From positions 558,001-622,000 of the forward strand of contig CAWBRQ010000007.1 in assembly GCA_963791315.1 (NCBI GenBank): a DNA stretch of 64,000 bases, in the 5' to 3' direction. The notes under the pieces are model-generated. The model was not told the DNA's origin. It saw only the letters and a list, made by a program, of their open reading frames with translations, and searched no databases. Of this stretch, positions 10,828-18,852 are shown piece by piece. Origin of the DNA: JACCZX01 sp963791315 (lineage in GTDB: Bacteria; Pseudomonadota; Gammaproteobacteria; Burkholderiales; Burkholderiaceae_F). The number at the start of each line of letters is the position of its first letter. The first letter of the stretch is position 1. The position numbers and the translations under genes are program-made.

Positions 10828-11050
10828 GGTCTTTTTGACTCCCGCTCTAGCCGATGGAATGAAAATACAGCATGACTGGCCAGAATTCCCAGCAGTAAGA
10901 GTCTCGCTTGCCGCCGCTGACGCGGAATTTCGTCGCCGCCCAGGGGCCTCCTGAATTTGTCGCGCAGACTGTCCTTCCATTCGCGCGCGAAGTCACACTG
11001 CAGAGCACACAGGGCGCGAACGAAGTTGATTCGATCAAGATGTACAGTGA

Positions 11051-11064
11051 TTGACGCGGATCAA
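11051..11064 (+). promoter_or_regulatory. Fnr/Anr-type box upstream of hemerythrin gene
   Basis: TTGACGCGGATCAA fits TTGAT-N4-ATCAA with one mismatch. Its centre is about 70 bp before the GTG start of the hemerythrin gene at 11128. It is one of seven such sites in the window. Confidence 0.6.
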
Positions 11065-11127
11065 GCCGTGTACGGCGAGCGTGTTCACAATGCTGTCGTG
11101 CCGGACCACTCCGATCGAAGGCATGCC

Positions 11128-11709
11128 GTGAATCAAGAACGTACGAGTCGAATTGTTCGGACGGACCGCTCGCTCGCCGAGCCGCTGGCCAGATGGCACG
11201 CCGACCACAGCAACTTCGCGCGACTGCTGGATCTACTCGAAGTGCAGGTCGATGCTTTTCATGCGGGCAAGCGAACGGACTACGAGCTGATGCGCCTGAT
11301 CGTCTACTACCTACGGCACTATCCCGACCGCTTTCATCATCCTCGCGAAGACGTGGCGTTTAACCGGCTTGTCCAGCGCGATCCGCAACTGCAGTCGGAA
11401 GTCACGTGGTGCATGCAGGAACACGCCTTGATAGCGGATGCGGGCGAGAAGCTCCTTAATTGTTTGAACCAAATCATCGCCGGCGTCGTGATCGAGCGCG
11501 CAGTGCTGCAGACAGTGGCCGCCACCTACCTCTCGTACTACCGGCACCACCTTGCGGCCGAAGAGCACACGATCATCCGACGCGCCGTGGAGCTCTTGAC
11601 CCCCGATGATTGGTCTGCGGTGAGCGCCATCCCCGCCGAGCCCGATCCCTTGTTTGGGCCCCGGGTCGATGCCCGCTACAGCGAACTGCGCCGCCAGATC
11701 GGCACATGA
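11128..11709 (+). CDS. Hemerythrin HHE domain protein, copy 1
   Basis: A 193-residue four-helix protein expected to bind a di-iron centre, with a likely role in O2 or NO sensing or protection. Candidate iron ligands are visible in WHADHSNF, FHHPREDVAF, MQEHALI and YYRHHLAAEEHTI, in the spacing of HHE domains. The GTG at 11128 was chosen because the N-terminus then matches the paralogue at 60073, and GAAGG lies a few bases upstream. Identity to that paralogue is high across the whole length, including the ending AIPAEPDPLFG and RYSELRRQ. An Fnr-type box lies upstream. It converges with mtrB. Confidence 0.88.
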   Translation: MNQERTSRIVRTDRSLAEPLARWHADHSNFARLLDLLEVQVDAFHAGKRTDYELMRLIVYYLRHYPDRFHHPREDVAFNRLVQRDPQLQSEVTWCMQEHALIADAGEKLLNCLNQIIAGVVIERAVLQTVAATYLSYYRHHLAAEEHTIIRRAVELLTPDDWSAVSAIPAEPDPLFGPRVDARYSELRRQIGT

Positions 11710-11787
11710 CTGAGGCGACGCAGAAGAGGTGGCGGTGTTCGCCTATGTCCGTCACCTTCCACGCGCCTGCCACTGGAAGCGATACGT

Positions 11788-13968
11788 TCAGTCGAAGTAA
11801 TACTTGCCGATTAGCCAGACGATGTTGGTGCGGTAGCTCGGAAATGCGTACACGCCGTTCAAATACGACGTCGACGTATTAAGCGCCGCAGGTGGCGGCG
11901 GAGCCAAGTACTGATAGTTGTCGTATTGATCGTCATTCCAATCGTACTTCTGGTACGTGTAACCGCCCGACAGGCTCCAGTTCTTGTTGATTCGGTAGTC
12001 GGCGCGCAAGTTGAGAGACGTTTGCTTGTACGAGTCGTAGTTATTGATCGGCAGCGGGTTGCCCACCTGCGCCGTGATGTCGGCGTTGCCGTCGTTACGC
12101 GAGTACATCGCAGACACGGTCACCTTCAGTTGCTCGCTGAACGGATACGACAGTGCTCCCCCGAGCAGCCAGCTGTTGTCTTTGTTGCTCGAGTTCCAGT
12201 TATAGGCGTTCGGAAACGGGGCTTGGTTCGGATCAAAGCACGCTGGGCCTGTCGCCGCTGCACCGGTTCCGCCGCAGGCGCCGGCGTTGATGTAGCGGTG
12301 ATAAGCGTTCAGCTCAACCTTTTCGTAATCGGCAAACACGGAGCCGCGCCAACTGCGCGGATCGCCGATGCCGAGGGTGGCGAACACACCGTAGCGCTTG
12401 TCGTCGGTGCGCCCAAGCACTGTGCCGGGATAGTCGTTGTCCTGCCAGGTGAACTCGAGTCCAAGGTCGACCATCGGTGCGAGACTGGTGTCGAACGTCA
12501 CCTTCAGCTGGTTCTGGTTGCGGTCCTGCTGATCGAACTGACTGCTAAAACGTTCAAGAAAGAACGGATCGTCGCCGCTGATGCCGGCGTTGGATAGAAG
12601 GTAATCCGAGCGCCTCTGTGAATACGAGTACTTCGCGCGCAGCGTGCTCTCCGGGATCATTTGCGTCGACCACTCGACCCAGAGTGTGTTGGTCTTGGTC
12701 TTGTCGTAGTTGGTGCCCTCGCGGTCGATGTCCCAGTAATCCCAGCCTCCTCCCACGCGGTTTCCTGGACCCAGGCGGTAGTACAGGTTGAAGCCGAAGT
12801 TATCCTTCTTGTAGTCGAAGGGTTCGGACGTGCACGGCACCGATGGCTTGGTCAGCGAAGGTGCGGAAAAGTCGGTGCAGTCCAGCGCCGACGGGTTGAA
12901 CTGAACATGGGTCGACTCGCTCTTCTTCTCGTAAAAGTTGTAGTAGACCTTCGAGTCCAACCCCCGTGTCGGGTTGGCTGTCCATGCCAGCGTGAGTGTG
13001 GTGTTCTTCTGTTGGCCGTCGAACACCGTCGTGTTGGCCGTGATCGGCGCGAAGCCGCCGGCCGCCGTGTTGAGCATCTGCTGCAGCAGAGGCACGCTGT
13101 TCTCGGTCGTGCTGTACGTGTAGCGCGCGGAGAGTTGAGAGTTCCAAGCCAGACGGCGGATCACCCCGTTGGCGCTGATCTTGAAGAAGTCGTTGTCGGG
13201 CGGCGTCGTTGTCGTATCCTGACCCAGCCCGAAGAACGGGTTGGTCCAGCTGAAGGTCTCGTTCGCGTTTTCGAACTTGCTCCACAGCGCCGCGACCGAG
13301 ACGACGATATCGCGCGACGCATAACCGCCCTCCAGATTCAGGTTGTTGGTCTTGTAGTCAATCGGAGCGGCCAGGTCGACGAATCCGTTGCCCGGGCTGC
13401 TGCCGTTGGGCGCCGCATATAAGTAGGTGCCGTCCTTTCGCACCTGGTTGAAATCGACACGCGCATACCAGGGTGACAGTGCCTGCCAGCCAAAGCCGGC
13501 GCCGGTATCCCGGCGTTCAACGCGGGCGTCGTATCCGGTCCAGGGCGGAACGTTAGTGTTGAACGACGGGAATGGCGCCGTCATGTTGGCTGAGCCGGGG
13601 TTAACGTACGGCGTGCGGGTGGACGGGCCGAAACCGTAGTTGTGCGTTAGCCAGTTCGAGTACACGTTGTAGTTGAACAGGTTGTAATGGCCGCCGGTGA
13701 GGCCGACGAACATGTCATCGCGTCCGATGTTCTCGCCGTAGCCGTCGATGGCATATGTACTGCTGCGGCCCCTTAGACCGAAGTAGCCGGCAGCGCCGTT
13801 CGACAGATCCTGATACTCCTCTAGCTTGGCGCGATCCCTGGTACCGCTGTCGCTCGAGTACAAGCCTCCGAGGCCGATGTTGCCGTCGAGTTTGAAATCG
13901 CTTTGAGCCAGCGCCACCGGCGCAACGAACAGGTTCGCGATCAGCACGGCGATGAGCTTGCGATTCAT
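11788..13968 (-). CDS. mtrB: MtrB/PioB-family outer-membrane porin of a porin-cytochrome conduit
   Basis: A 726-residue outer-membrane beta-barrel that sheaths a decahaem cytochrome for electron transfer across the outer membrane. The start MNRKLIAVLIANLF with cleavage after VALAQS gives a clear signal peptide. The mature protein is rich in alternating aromatic/polar strands with many Asn, Tyr, Asp and Trp residues, and ends in an aromatic strand (IVWLIGKYYFD). Mature residues near the N-terminus lack the CxxC motif known from Shewanella MtrB; the protein resembles the PioB/MtoB side of the family. A GGGGGAG ribosome site precedes the ATG. It lies 11 bp after mtrA in the same operon. Fe(II) oxidation and metal reduction cannot be told apart from the pair alone. 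Confidence 0.88.
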   Translation of the reverse strand: MNRKLIAVLIANLFVAPVALAQSDFKLDGNIGLGGLYSSDSGTRDRAKLEEYQDLSNGAAGYFGLRGRSSTYAIDGYGENIGRDDMFVGLTGGHYNLFNYNVYSNWLTHNYGFGPSTRTPYVNPGSANMTAPFPSFNTNVPPWTGYDARVERRDTGAGFGWQALSPWYARVDFNQVRKDGTYLYAAPNGSSPGNGFVDLAAPIDYKTNNLNLEGGYASRDIVVSVAALWSKFENANETFSWTNPFFGLGQDTTTTPPDNDFFKISANGVIRRLAWNSQLSARYTYSTTENSVPLLQQMLNTAAGGFAPITANTTVFDGQQKNTTLTLAWTANPTRGLDSKVYYNFYEKKSESTHVQFNPSALDCTDFSAPSLTKPSVPCTSEPFDYKKDNFGFNLYYRLGPGNRVGGGWDYWDIDREGTNYDKTKTNTLWVEWSTQMIPESTLRAKYSYSQRRSDYLLSNAGISGDDPFFLERFSSQFDQQDRNQNQLKVTFDTSLAPMVDLGLEFTWQDNDYPGTVLGRTDDKRYGVFATLGIGDPRSWRGSVFADYEKVELNAYHRYINAGACGGTGAAATGPACFDPNQAPFPNAYNWNSSNKDNSWLLGGALSYPFSEQLKVTVSAMYSRNDGNADITAQVGNPLPINNYDSYKQTSLNLRADYRINKNWSLSGGYTYQKYDWNDDQYDNYQYLAPPPPAALNTSTSYLNGVYAFPSYRTNIVWLIGKYYFD

Positions 13969-13979
13969 GTTCTCCCCCT

Positions 13980-14936
13980 CTATCGGATGAGGAACCGGCC
14001 ACGATTGCCCGGCGCGTTGCTGCCGTGGATCGCGTTGTGGCAGTTGGTGCAGGCGCGCGCGATAAAGCGTGTATTGGCATTGCCCTGCGGCGGCCACGCG
14101 TTATTGCCTTGGTAAATCGTCCCTGGGTGGCGCGACCAGTCGTGGCAATCCTGGCAAATGTTGGGAACCTTCTCATTGAGCAGCTTGGTGTGCACCGAAC
14201 CGTGCGGTTGGTGGCACGACATGCAGTTCTCCTGCACGGCAGGGTGTGAGAAAACGTACGGACCGCGCTTTTCGGTATGGCACGACACGCACTGATCGTT
14301 GACCGTCTCATTCTTCAGCATCACATGCGAGAGCGCGCCGTGCGGGTTATGGCAGTCCGAGCACGTCACCTTGCCCTCGATGATCGGGTGATGCGACTGC
14401 TTAAGGACCGCCGCCCGGATCGGTGCGTGGCACGCAACGCAGGTTTCGTATTCGAGTTGTCGCTGCGTAGTGACGAAGGGACCGATCTTGGGTCCGGTCG
14501 TCTTCAGCGAGGCTTTCTGTCCAGCGCCGACACTGCCGTGCAGGCTATGACAGGAGTTGCAGGTGACTTCGTTCAGTGCATGCTTGCCCGAACCCCAAAA
14601 AGTCAGCTTGCGGCTGCCTTCATGGCAGGTCAGACAGACTGCATTTTCGGCCGCAGCGTTGGCGCGGTTGCCAAACCGCATCGGCTTCGCGGTTGTCGGG
14701 TCTTTCAGGTGCGCACTCACGTCGCCATGGCAGGACTGGCACTCCGCGCCGACCGCTGCCGGTGTGCCCTTGTTGCCTTTAACTGCGTGCGGCCCGGCGA
14801 GGAAGGAAGTGACGTAGTCCTGATGGCACGCCGCGCACACCTGACTGCCCGCCGCTGGCTGCGCGACCGCGACAGCGCCGTACAGCGCAGAGGCTGCAGC
14901 CATCATGATGGCGGCCAGCAAGGTCCTTAGTCGCAT
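13980..14936 (-). CDS. mtrA: Periplasmic decahaem c-type cytochrome (MtrA/DmsE/PioA family)
   Basis: A 318-residue secreted cytochrome that forms the haem wire inside the MtrB barrel. The signal peptide MRLRTLLAAIMMAAASALYG ends near AVAQ. Exactly ten CxxCH motifs follow: CAACH, CQSCH, CLTCH, CNSCH, CVACH, CSDCH, CVSCH, CMSCH, CQDCH and CTNCH, first at residues 34-38. Length and haem count match the MtrA family. The ATG at 14936 has GGGGAGG in front of it. A perfect Fnr-type palindrome lies about 124 bp upstream. No gene for an outer-surface multihaem cytochrome of the MtrC/OmcA type is present in the window. Confidence 0.93.
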   Translation of the reverse strand: MRLRTLLAAIMMAAASALYGAVAVAQPAAGSQVCAACHQDYVTSFLAGPHAVKGNKGTPAAVGAECQSCHGDVSAHLKDPTTAKPMRFGNRANAAAENAVCLTCHEGSRKLTFWGSGKHALNEVTCNSCHSLHGSVGAGQKASLKTTGPKIGPFVTTQRQLEYETCVACHAPIRAAVLKQSHHPIIEGKVTCSDCHNPHGALSHVMLKNETVNDQCVSCHTEKRGPYVFSHPAVQENCMSCHQPHGSVHTKLLNEKVPNICQDCHDWSRHPGTIYQGNNAWPPQGNANTRFIARACTNCHNAIHGSNAPGNRGRFLIR

Positions 14937-15053
14937 CGAATCCTCCCCAGATGAACCGAATCGGAGACTGACAACTGCGAAGCACGCCAGCGCACTAGAG
15001 ATCGACAAGACCGCGCCCCGGCGGAAGGAAACCACGTCAGTGGCGTCAGGTTG

Positions 15054-15067
15054 TTGATGCAAATCAA
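15054..15067. promoter_or_regulatory. Perfect Fnr-type box upstream of mtrAB
   Basis: TTGATGCAAATCAA is an exact match to TTGAT-N4-ATCAA. It lies 118 bp upstream of the mtrA start (14936), in the long divergent spacer. It is one of the two perfect sites in the window. Confidence 0.7.
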
Positions 15068-15438
15068 GGAAAAGTAGGGTTCCAAATTCGTGTCGGTCGG
15101 ATCCAACAGAGCGGGCCCTGATCTGGGTCAATACGCCATCGCTCCGGAAACCCACAATCAGCGTCTTTCCCACCCGAGTGAGACACGGACTGCCATGAGG
15201 TGCACTGCTTTGGATGGTCGGTTTAACCTCCTTCGCTATGTCATCCGCGAGGGCTGCGGCCGTGGCAGCGATTGGAAGTCTGGACCGTTGTCTGAATTAG
15301 GCCGCTGGGGTCAACCAGCGCCGACGACAGGTCGTTGAAGGAAGGCGGCGTCTATAACGTCGGCTTGCAGTGCACGACGACACCACCACCACACGCCGCC
15401 ATCACGTTTCGCTCTTGTTCGCATTGGTGGAAAATCAA

Positions 15439-15487
15439 CAACATGCCTGTTGAACAGCGCATGCTGCATTGCTGAATACGGATTCAG
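15439..15487. promoter_or_regulatory. Pair of inverted repeats before the small cytochrome c gene
   Basis: CAACA-TGCC-TGTTG (15439-15452) and CTGAAT-ACGG-ATTCAG (15472-15487) are perfect short palindromes with 4-base centres. They lie 56 and 21 bp before the ATG at 15508. They could be operators or structures in the mRNA leader; the second ends just before the GGGAG ribosome site. Confidence 0.4.
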
Positions 15488-15507
15488 TTGAACATTGGGA
15501 GACTGCG

Positions 15508-15789
15508 ATGAAAAAAATGCTTTTGATCTTGGGAATCGCCGGAGCATTGGCGGCCGGCGGGGTTCAAGCGCAAGACGTACTGAAAGACAAGGGCTGCCTC
15601 GGCTGTCACGACGTGGCGACTAAGAAAGTAGGACCTTCATTCAAGGACATTGCCGCTAAGTACAAAGACGACAAGGCAGCGGAAGGAACTCTCGTAGCCA
15701 AACTGAAGGAGGCCAAAGGACATCCCAAGGTCAACGCGAGCGATGCCGAACTCAAGGCGGCAGTGAGTCAAGTGCTCGCCACAAAATAG
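15508..15789 (+). CDS. Small monohaem c-type cytochrome with His in place of the axial Met
   Basis: A 93-residue periplasmic class I cytochrome. The signal peptide MKKMLLILGIAGALAAGG ends near VQAQ, the haem site CLGCH follows with the conserved KVGPSFKDIAAKYK, and the last helix is DAELKAAVSQVL. Aligned with the cytochrome at 36275, the usual AMPPNV axial-Met loop reads KGHPKVNAS here, so His stands where Met is expected and no mature Met remains that could serve. Bis-His ligation or an open site is likely. The ATG has GGGAG upstream. It is divergent from mtrAB and may be the periplasmic electron carrier for it. Confidence 0.9.
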   Translation: MKKMLLILGIAGALAAGGVQAQDVLKDKGCLGCHDVATKKVGPSFKDIAAKYKDDKAAEGTLVAKLKEAKGHPKVNASDAELKAAVSQVLATK

Positions 15790-15802
15790 AGAGCATCGAC
15801 GC

Positions 15803-15849
15803 GGCGGCACCAGCCGCCAATACGGGTCAGTGGCTGACAGCCATTGACC
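15803..15849. terminator. Possible bidirectional hairpins between converging genes
   Basis: GGCGGC-ACCA-GCCGCC (15803-15818) and an imperfect stem pairing GGTCAGTGGCT with AGCCATTGACC (15825-15849) lie between the stops of the small cytochrome gene and the radical SAM gene. Neither is followed by a long T run, so termination is only a guess. Confidence 0.35.
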
Positions 15850-16787
15850 ACGTTTCGTTCGCGTGCCGCAGCCGGTCAGGGTCGGCGCGGCAACGTGAAA
15901 CGAATTCGCGCACTTCCTCCGAGCGCCACGCCATCCGATAGGCCTCCCAGGCCTCGGCAAGCGAGTGGCGCCTCAGATCGGCAGGACAGAACGGAAGCGC
16001 ATTGAGCAGTTTCACTTTGCCGTTGGGTACCACCAGCAGCATCGCTTGTGGATTCTCAACTCTGCGCTCCATCTCGGTAACGATGCCCCAGGGATAAATG
16101 GACAGTGGGATAGCCGCTTCACGGGAGGCCGCGCGTAGCTGTAGCGCATCGACGGCCTGCTGCCATTGCTCGTCACTGCACGCAATGCGACCCCAGTTGG
16201 TGGCCGCGCGGCCGATGCGCATCAACGGGCCGGTGACGAAGGCGCTACAGCTCAGTTCCACCGCGAGATCGTAGGCGGCGACGATCTCGTGCAGGTTGAA
16301 ACGGTTCGGGGCGAATACGAGTTGCGGAGCGTCACCGCGCGCAACGAGTCGTCTGATAGCGGCGATCGCTTGCGTGAAGCTTGTTCCGGGTCGCACTTGG
16401 TCATGCGTTGCTGCGGTCGCGCCATCCACCGAGATTTGCACGCACTGCAGAGCCAGCGCGGCAAGGCGGTCGGCGGCAGCATCATCAATCCGATTGCCCA
16501 TCGGTCTCTAGCTTGATGGCTACGCCGGAGTTCGAGAACAATTCGAGAAGCTCCCAGCAATGAGCAACGCCTAGAGGCTCGCCGCCGCCGAACGCGACAT
16601 ACGGCACGCGGAAGTCGACGATGCGCTGCGCGAGCTCGACCGCTTCGTCGCGCGAGAGCTCATCTCTCCACGCCTTGTCCGGGCCCGATTCCTCGCAACA
16701 GGCGATGCAGCGGGCGCCGCACCGGTTGGTTAGCTGCCAGGCGATGAAGAGGGGCGCTTCGTATTCATCGACCGAGCGCCCATCCAT
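15827..16787 (-). CDS. Radical SAM enzyme C of the PqqD/UbiA cluster, one frameshift
   Basis: Radical SAM protein of about 319 residues. With the ATG at 16787 the cluster motif falls at Cys23, Cys27 and Cys30 (NRCGARCIACC), preceded by APLFIAWQLT and followed by the SAM-contacting AFGGGEPLG and ISVDGATAATHD. One extra G in the GGG near 16497-16500 breaks the frame; its removal joins KLETDG to NRIDDAAADRLAALAL. The C-terminal region has LPNGKVKLLNALPFCPADLRRHSL, which resembles a SPASM/twitch domain but keeps only one Cys, so an auxiliary cluster is doubtful. A GTG three bases earlier is an alternative start. It is the last gene of the operon, about 20 bases after the peptide gene. The substrate is unknown; the neighbouring peptide is the natural candidate. 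Confidence 0.85.
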
Positions 16788-16805
16788 CACGAAACGACAA
16801 ACGGA

Positions 16806-16961
16806 CTATGTGAAACGGATGTAAGGCTGCGCCATGACCTGTTCCGAAACATCCTCCAGCTTGGGTGTTTCCCATGCCGGCTTCTCGCCAGGAGGTAGCT
16901 TCTCCAGCGCGGGCTCCTTGGCCACGGCAGTGCTTTCGATCGTCAACTTTGAGTTGCTCAT
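16806..16961 (-). CDS. Short PqqA-like candidate precursor peptide (51 aa)
   Basis: A small open frame inside the radical SAM operon. ATG at 16961 has GGAGA five bases upstream, and the frame ends at TAG 16808-16806. The product has no Cys and no signal peptide; it is charged and Pro-rich in the first half. Residues 29-38 read AWETPKLEDV, which matches the W-x2-P-x-hydrophobic-x-D pattern of PqqA. It ends MAQPYIRFT with the single Tyr at position 47 and the single Trp at 30. The position between two radical SAM genes, in an operon headed by a PqqD-like chaperone, is what a ribosomally made precursor would have. Unlike PqqA, the Glu and Tyr nearest the C-terminus (E40, Y47) are six residues apart rather than three. 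The function is inferred from context. Confidence 0.75.
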   Translation of the reverse strand: MSNSKLTIESTAVAKEPALEKLPPGEKPAWETPKLEDVSEQVMAQPYIRFT

Positions 16962-16976
16962 ATTTTCTCCGCTAGG

Positions 16977-17937
16977 TTAAGCATCGGCAAAGGCCAAAAC
17001 CTTCCAACTGTTGGCCCGCGCGTGAAGCGATGTGTCTGTTATCGCGCGGCGCACCTCCGCAAGTACTTCTGCATCGCGCCAGGCGCTGCGGTAGGCTTCC
17101 CACGCTTGTGCGAGGGTCTGGCGTCGTAAATCAGCACAAAGATGTGGAATCGCCGCCGCCACCTTCACCCGGCCATCAGGCAGCACCAGCATCGTTGCCG
17201 GCGGTTCTTCCAAGCTACTGCGCAATCCGTCCTCAATGCTGAAAGGAAAGTAGCAAAGCTCCATCGCGGCTTCAAGCCCACCGGCTTGGCCTTCCAGCGT
17301 ATCGAGCATACGTCGATATTGTTCGCTGGTGGGTTCCAATTTCTCCCACAAGCGCGCGGCTGTGCCAATACGCATCAGCTTGCCGGTGTTAAAGCGGAAC
17401 GCACCCAGCGCCCGGGCGCGCCTGATTACGGCTTCGATCTCGTGAATGTTGAGCCGCGTCGGCGCAAAGGTGATCTCCAAAGGTAAGCCCGCGTCGCGCG
17501 CGGCACGACAGGCCGCGTGCGCGGCAGCCAGCGATCCACCCGGCCGCTGCCGCCGATAGACCTCCTCACTGTCGGCGTCGAGGCTTATCTGTACGCTGCG
17601 TATCGGCAGCTGCGCCAGTCGTTCGGCAACTATGGCGTCAAAGCGCTGGCCGTTGGTTTCGATCTTGAGCTGGACGCCCGATTTCCCGAGCGCCTCGGCG
17701 ATCTGGAAAAAGTGCGGAACGACGAGCGGTTCACCGCCGCAGAGCATGACGTAGGGCACCTCGTTCAGCACAATCTGGCGCGCGACTTCAAGTGATTCGT
17801 CTGCATCGAGCTCTCCAGGCAATCGCTTTCCGGGCGCCGACTCGGTGCAACAGTGAAGGCAGGCGAGATCGCAGTTGCGCGTGAGCTGCCATGTGACGAG
17901 CACTGGCGCCGCGCAAGCTGTCGATGCGCTTGTTCAT
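16977..17937 (-). CDS. Radical SAM enzyme B of the PqqD/UbiA cluster, one frameshift
   Basis: Radical SAM protein of about 319 residues, paralogous to its two neighbours. The ATG at 17937 overlaps the stop of the prenyltransferase gene (ATGA). From it MNKRIDSLRGA runs, after one single-base gain near 17910, into PVLVTWQLTRNCDLACLHCC, with the cluster Cys at 23, 27 and 30 exactly as in enzyme C. The motifs LCGGEPLVVP and VQISLDADSEEV follow. The C-terminal VLPDGRVKVAAAIPHLCADLRRQTL lines up with the degenerate SPASM-like region of the other two and has a single Cys. The stop is 15 bases before the peptide gene. The reaction is unknown. Confidence 0.87.
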
Positions 17938-18852
17938 TGGATATGGATGCCGATCGTGAACAGCGTCACCGCAACAACATAACAGCCGACCATATGACGC
18001 ATCGCAGGCAAGAATTGGCGCGGCGTGTCGAAAGTGCGTACCGCGCACTTGCCGCTTGCTACGAGCAAAGGCAACGCGAGCAGTGCCGCGAGCACACACG
18101 ATAGGAAAGGCACCAAGCGCGACGCCGAGTGCAACCACCACCAAAGCAGTCGCCGCCAGCGCCAAATAGAGTTGAACCGCTCGCTTGCGACCGAGCCGAA
18201 CTACGAGGTTGCGCTTGCCGACCAGCCGGTCCTGGTGGAAATCGGGAATGGCGTTTACTACCGCAAGCGCCATGATCAAAAGCGCAGGCACCAGTGAAGC
18301 GAACAGGGCGCTCCACGAGAACGCCTGGCTATGTAGATACAGGCTGCCCAGCACCATCGCCGGGCCGTAGGCCAACGCGATCACCACCTCGCCCAAGCCG
18401 CGATAGACCCAACGGATCGGCGGCGCTTCGTAAAAGATCGCCGCCGCGCCACCGAGCAACGCGAACGCAAGGATCGGCCACCCAAGGTGCACCGTCAGAT
18501 AGATGCCGACCGCCAGCGCACCGGCAAATGCAGCAGTTCCGATCCAGAAGACCGCGTCCGTCACCGGCGGCAGGTCGTGTGGGTTGAATACGCGATCGGT
18601 TCCCATGCGTGCATCGAAATACTCGTTGTACGCCTCGACCCCAATCACTGCGAGCACGACACCACCGAGCCCACTCCAGAACATTCCCGCGTCAAACATG
18701 CCAGCCATGTCGGCAGCCCATGCGGCCCCAAGCACATAGGGCAGCAATCCGGCAAAGAGAAAAAAGCGGTAGCGCACGAGCGTGAAAACCCGCGCCAGCG
18801 GTTGCCGCGGCGACAGCTTTGCGAATCGCGACGCGATTAAAGATGGACCCAT
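17934..18852 (-). CDS. UbiA-superfamily prenyltransferase (MenA-like), one frameshift
   Basis: Integral membrane aromatic prenyltransferase of about 305 residues. The first Asp motif NEYFDARMGTDR corresponds to the N/D-x3-D-x4-D diphosphate site of MenA. The second motif DFHQDRLVGKRNLVVRLG corresponds to the D-x3-D-x3-GK(R) site. Multiple hydrophobic helices are evident from VRYRFFLFAGLLPYVLG to MVGCYVVAVTLFTIGI. One indel near 18090 separates ALGVALGAFP from the C-terminal LSCVLAALLALPLL part. The start at 18852 (MGPSLIASRFAKL) overlaps the preceding radical SAM gene by 16 bases, and the stop overlaps the next start. No other menaquinone or ubiquinone genes are nearby, so it probably prenylates something made by this cluster. 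Confidence 0.87.

Larger units (their letters stand above)
14937..15507. other. Divergent intergenic region between mtrA and the small cytochrome c gene
   Basis: I see no convincing gene in these 571 bases. The region holds a perfect Fnr-type palindrome (15054-15067), a weaker related site (CTGATCTGGGTCAA, 15118-15131) and two inverted repeats close to the cytochrome start (15439-15452 and 15472-15487). It should contain the promoters of both flanking genes. Confidence 0.6.

Noticed and set aside
15118..15131. CTGATCTGGGTCAA as a second Fnr box before mtrA
   Set aside because: Two mismatches and a longer distance to mtrA; noted only within the intergenic entry.
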